Source: Oscillospiraceae bacterium
Lineage (GTDB): Bacteria; Bacillota; Clostridia; Oscillospirales; Ruminococcaceae
Assembly: GCA_029067895.1 (NCBI GenBank)
Contig: JAIEDQ010000022.1
Coordinates: 1-43,929, forward strand
Reading direction: 5' to 3'
DNA: 43,929 nt
Position 1 is the first letter of the stretch, and each line of letters starts with the position of its first letter. Below are positions 41,552 through 43,929 of the stretch, one piece after another. The position numbers and the translations under genes were made by a program. The notes beneath the pieces were generated by a model. It was not told the DNA's origin. It made no database searches and was given only the letters and a program-made list of their open reading frames with translations.

Positions 41552-41635
41552 CAGGGGCGTGACTTTCTTGCACTGCGTGCAAGTGCCGCGGGGGCTCCCC
41601 GCAAAAGAAAGTGCCCCTGTCGGGGGAGACAGGGG
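41552..41635. repeat. Complex palindromic element
   Basis: An outer stem (41552-41558 with 41613-41619, continued by ACTTTCTT 41562-41569 with 41605-41612) encloses two hairpins: CTTGCAC/GTGCAAG (41567-41573, 41577-41583) and GCGGGG/CCCCGC (41588-41593, 41597-41602). A further hairpin CCCCTGTC/GACAGGGG (41614-41621, 41628-41635) competes with the outer stem. The 17-mer 41586-41602 recurs at 30461-30477. It looks like a mobile intergenic palindrome rather than a gene. Confidence 0.65.
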
Positions 41636-41659
41636 CGAAGATCATGATATAGGATTATT

Positions 41660-41816
41660 GGGGGTTACCTCGAACCGTAGGGGTAAACGATCCGAGGCTG
41701 AGGTCTTTTATATGGTTTTCACCTGGCAGACTTACGGGGTAAATAAGCCTGCATATAAAAGCACTTTTGGGGGGAGTACTCATTTCCTGAGTACGCTTAT
41801 ATAATAACCCCTTTTT
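41660..41816 (+). ncRNA. Candidate structured RNA, family not identified
   Basis: About 157 bases with nested complementarity. The closing stem GGGGTTA (41661-41667) pairs with TAACCCC (41805-41811), followed by TTTTT. Inside are CCTCG/CGAGG (41668-41672, 41693-41697) and a long arm CTTTTATATG (41705-41714) with CATATAAAAG (41752-41761). That arm is extended by CAGACTTA (41727-41734) with TAAGCCTG (41744-41751) past a 12-base bulge. The last stem is GTACTCA/TGAGTAC (41776-41782, 41788-41794). The U-run favours the plus strand. I see no good promoter and cannot place it in a known family; 6S, raiA-type and other Clostridia RNAs should be tested. Confidence 0.6.
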
Positions 41817-41865
41817 GTGTAAATCCTGTGAAAAGACGCTGAAATCAAGGCGAAAGAATTGTGCA

Positions 41866-41909
41866 AACTAAAAACCGCATCGGCAGCGCGTCAGAGCCGC
41901 CGATACGGT
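41866..41909 (-). terminator. Terminator after the M23 gene
   Basis: Minus-strand 11-bp stem (41899-41909 with 41874-41884, one G-T pair) followed by TTTTTAGTTT, 8 bases after the stop codon. Confidence 0.88.
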
Positions 41910-41916
41910 GGTTTTA

Positions 41917-43821
41917 TTAGTTCTGAGATACGTAGTCAAGAGGATTTGCGTATGTTCCGTAGCTTCTTACCTCAAAGTGGAGGTGGTTGCCTGTGGAATC
42001 GCCTGTGCTTCCCACATAGCCGAGAAGCTGACCCTTTACAACGTAGTCGCCGTAGCTTACCGCGATAGAGCTCTGGTGAGCGTAAACGGTAACGTTTCCG
42101 TCGTCGTGCTGAACTCTTACGCAGTTTCCGTAGCCGCCGTTCCAGCCGCTGCCCGTTTCGGTAACGGTACCGGACTCTGCTGCGTAAATGGGAGTTCCGT
42201 AAGGAGCTGCGATATCAATGCCCTTGTGACCTCTTCCGTCGCCCTGATAAGCGGATATGTAGCCGCCGTCTGTAGGCCAGAAGTAAGTGCCCGAACCGCC
42301 CGAGCCGGTGCTTACGGGAGTTGTGGTCTCTCTTGTGCCGACGCGCATATACTTGGTAACGGGTTCGGAAATAACGATCTCGTCAACGACCTCTGTGGAT
42401 ACCGCAACGTCGCCTCTGTAGGTAACAAGCGCGCGGACTTTCTTTTCGCCCTCAACGCCGGGAACGTCTACCTCGGAATCGCCCTTGTACATATCGGGGT
42501 CTTTTGTCTTAATGATCTCGTAGTCGATAGCTTCGGTGTATTCTACCTCTCTTGTGGTAAGAACCTGAAGATAGGGGACTTCCTCGCTGAGCTGAACAAT
42601 AGCTCCCACGGGGCAGTACTGAGTAAGATCGTCGATCTTCTCGCCCTTGAAGGTGATGTTGCAGTTAACAAGCTCCTCGGTGGTCATGCCGTTGCTGTGA
42701 GCAATGTTCCAGGGGTTGTCGCCTTCGCGGATCTCATAGTAAAGAGGTTCGGAAACAATGGAATCAAGCTTGTCGATGATAGCGTCCTGATCCACGATAT
42801 CTTCGGGATCAACGTACTGCTCATAGGTGTACTCTATTTCCTTGTCAAAGGAAACCTCAACGATATCGTCGGTAAGGTATTCCTCTTTCATTTCCTCAAG
42901 GAAATCGTCTATCTCGTCGTTTGCCTTTACAGCGCCGATGACCTCTCCGTCAACGGTAACAACGAAAGCGCGCTCTCTGCCGTCCGAGCCGTCTACGCTG
43001 ATGTCGGGCGTCGGATTTCCGTAAAAGGTCACACCGTTATCCTCGGCATTTTCATCTGCGGTACTGTCCTGCTCCGCATCTTCGGTGACCGGGAACGCCA
43101 TACCCTCCTCGGCGGTCTGCTCTGCGGGAGCCTGAATATCTATCTGCTCCTGAATAGCATCCGCGAGGGTCTGCTCGTCGATGATCTCGTCCTGAGCGCC
43201 CAGAGGCTTAAGTGTAAGAGTAGCTGTTATATAGGTATCGCTGTTTGTATCGTAGTAGGTCGATCTTTCGGAAACAACCTCCTGAGCGTTGCTGAGAACT
43301 GCCTCCTCAGAAACAACTCCGATCTCCTGACCGTTGTACTCAACTGTAACGCCGTAATCAGCGGAAGCCTTGTTGGCAACAACGCATACAAGAAAGACTG
43401 TGCAAATTACGGGAACAGTGTAGTTCACTGCCGTGGCTGCAAATTTTTTGCTGTTTCTTACGGAATCGGAAATGTCCGAAAGCAGGAGTACAAGAGCCTT
43501 TCCGAAGCCCGCCTCCGCAGATCTTTCGGAAAATTTTCTCTTTGTTTCCGAAAATCTTTTTCCGCAGTTTGCGGTGAAGCCTCTTGTTTTTCTTATCCGT
43601 TTCATTGCGGAATATTTAAGTCCTCCGCAGAGAGGACCCGCGCCGTTTACGATCTTGACCGCGGCTTTTTTCAAAAAGAATGCTGTTCTTTTAACAGCGG
43701 CGGCTGCAAGATATGTAACCAGCGAACCCACGTTCACCATAGCCGACTCGAAGCTTATTTTTTTCTTGTCCGAAGCGGCGCTGACTGTTTGCTTATCCAA
43801 AGCAGCAGGCGACAGGTTCAT
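41917..43821 (-). CDS. Membrane-anchored LysM/G5/M23 cell-wall endopeptidase
   Basis: A 634-residue envelope protein. After a basic cytoplasmic part of about 130 residues comes one membrane helix (about 132-150), then a variable acidic region, a LysM peptidoglycan-binding domain (about 361-408, YYEIREGDNPWNIAHSNG), a G5 domain (about 418-498) and a C-terminal M23 metallopeptidase domain. Zinc ligands are H532 and D536 in HKGIDI and H615 in HLHFEV, with catalytic H582 in YAH. The enzyme is expected to cut peptide cross-links in peptidoglycan. The start at 43821 has GAAAGGAG; a longer frame exists without support. A WalR-like box lies upstream, as for many cell-wall hydrolases. The opposite-strand open frame is a shadow. 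Confidence 0.92.
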   Translation of the reverse strand: MNLSPAALDKQTVSAASDKKKISFESAMVNVGSLVTYLAAAAVKRTAFFLKKAAVKIVNGAGPLCGGLKYSAMKRIRKTRGFTANCGKRFSETKRKFSERSAEAGFGKALVLLLSDISDSVRNSKKFAATAVNYTVPVICTVFLVCVVANKASADYGVTVEYNGQEIGVVSEEAVLSNAQEVVSERSTYYDTNSDTYITATLTLKPLGAQDEIIDEQTLADAIQEQIDIQAPAEQTAEEGMAFPVTEDAEQDSTADENAEDNGVTFYGNPTPDISVDGSDGRERAFVVTVDGEVIGAVKANDEIDDFLEEMKEEYLTDDIVEVSFDKEIEYTYEQYVDPEDIVDQDAIIDKLDSIVSEPLYYEIREGDNPWNIAHSNGMTTEELVNCNITFKGEKIDDLTQYCPVGAIVQLSEEVPYLQVLTTREVEYTEAIDYEIIKTKDPDMYKGDSEVDVPGVEGEKKVRALVTYRGDVAVSTEVVDEIVISEPVTKYMRVGTRETTTPVSTGSGGSGTYFWPTDGGYISAYQGDGRGHKGIDIAAPYGTPIYAAESGTVTETGSGWNGGYGNCVRVQHDDGNVTVYAHQSSIAVSYGDYVVKGQLLGYVGSTGDSTGNHLHFEVRSYGTYANPLDYVSQN

Positions 43822-43852
43822 TTTGATCTCTCCTTTCAGTCTGTTGTTCACA

Positions 43853-43881
43853 CATATATTCAAGCTGACGTAAAGTTACAA
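43853..43881 (-). promoter_or_regulatory. Possible promoter of the M23 gene
   Basis: Minus strand TTGTAA (43876-43881), 17-base spacer, TATATG (43853-43858), giving a 25-base leader. A separate TATAAT at 43920-43925 could be another -10 whose -35 would lie beyond the window edge. Confidence 0.5.
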
Positions 43882-43894
43882 AAAATGAAAAACA

Positions 43895-43911
43895 GTTACA
43901 AAACAGTTACA
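43895..43911 (-). promoter_or_regulatory. WalR-like operator upstream of the M23 gene
   Basis: Minus strand TGTAAC (43906-43911), spacer TGTTT, TGTAAC (43895-43900): a full match to TGTWAH-N5-TGTWAH. A third TGTAAC half-site at 43875-43880 overlaps the possible -35. The box lies 13 bases upstream of that -35, similar to the arrangement at 15.1 kb. Confidence 0.65.
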
Positions 43912-43929
43912 TTAATATTATTATAACTC

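Noticed and set aside
41447-41804. Short open frames on the plus strand in the zapA-M23 spacer
   Set aside because: They are read through perfect hairpins and the structured RNA candidate, have no ribosome site, and encode low-information peptides.
41908-43926. Long open frame on the plus strand (about 670 codons) opposite the M23 gene
   Set aside because: The minus-strand gene has clear LysM, G5 and M23 domains; the plus product has no family features and no ribosome site.
43822-43929. Possible c-di-AMP (ydaO) riboswitch before the M23 gene
   Set aside because: Such riboswitches often precede cell-wall hydrolases, but the visible 108 bases contain none of its motifs; it could only lie beyond the window edge.
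1-43929. tRNA genes, CRISPR arrays, transposases, prophage genes
   Set aside because: Looked for on both strands; no cloverleaf with CCA-proximal T-loop motif, no regularly spaced repeat array and no transposase or phage structural motif was seen.

Overview
The window reads as a chromosomal stretch from an endospore-forming, low-to-mid GC Firmicute of class Clostridia, most likely an Oscillospirales/Ruminococcus relative. Reasons: spoIIP with a sigma-E-like promoter; T-box leaders in front of cysE-cysS and hisS; strong AAAGGAG-type ribosome sites before most genes; the gdpP-rplI-dnaB and secG-rnr neighbourhoods; an mreB-mreC-mreD-mrdA-minD block; and zapA next to a long U32 peptidase. I found no tRNA, rRNA, CRISPR array, transposase or prophage structural gene. 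The assignment is inference from gene content and order.

Layout, left to right. 1-6.9 kb (minus strand): replication, ribosome and RNA-turnover genes (dnaB cut by the window edge, a TfoX C-terminal-like protein, rplI, gdpP, RNase J with a long basic N-terminal tail). 7-9.4 kb: a nucleotidyltransferase/phosphomannomutase fusion whose mutase half has lost its catalytic motifs. 9.4-12.9 kb: two small accessory genes, then cysS and cysE under a cysteine-type T-box. 12.9-18.8 kb: a lipoprotein and a sensor-like protein on the minus strand, divergent from a lipoprotein, a radical SAM protein and an epimerase on the plus strand; the divergent spacer carries a WalR-like box. 18.8-24 kb: spoIIP and a small membrane protein, a PHP phosphoesterase, rnr and secG. 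24-26.5 kb: an AT-rich accessory island of three genes, the largest a DUF4417 protein fused to a His/Asp-rich module and to a small domain that recurs in its neighbour. 26.5-30.6 kb: the hisS-aspS operon, with a membrane protein between the two genes, under a T-box leader whose 5' part is tandemly duplicated. 30.6-37.5 kb: the cell-shape block (mreB, an unknown membrane protein, mreC, mreD, mrdA, minD, mgsA). 37.6-41.4 kb: a methyltransferase, a DUF4321 protein, a U32 peptidase and zapA. 41.4-41.9 kb: a hairpin-rich repeat followed by a candidate structured RNA. 41.9-43.9 kb: a LysM/G5/M23 cell-wall protein behind a second WalR-like box.

Common themes are envelope growth and division (gdpP, mre genes, PBP2, minD, zapA, M23 protein, possible WalR control) and translation supply (T-box-controlled cysE/cysS and hisS/aspS). 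The most unusual items are the DUF4417 island, the structured RNA candidate at 41660-41816, the degenerate mutase fusion, the duplicated hisS T-box segment, the two WalR-like boxes and a roughly 110-bp dispersed intergenic repeat. Starts were chosen by ribosome-binding site and family alignment from memory; no database search was possible.
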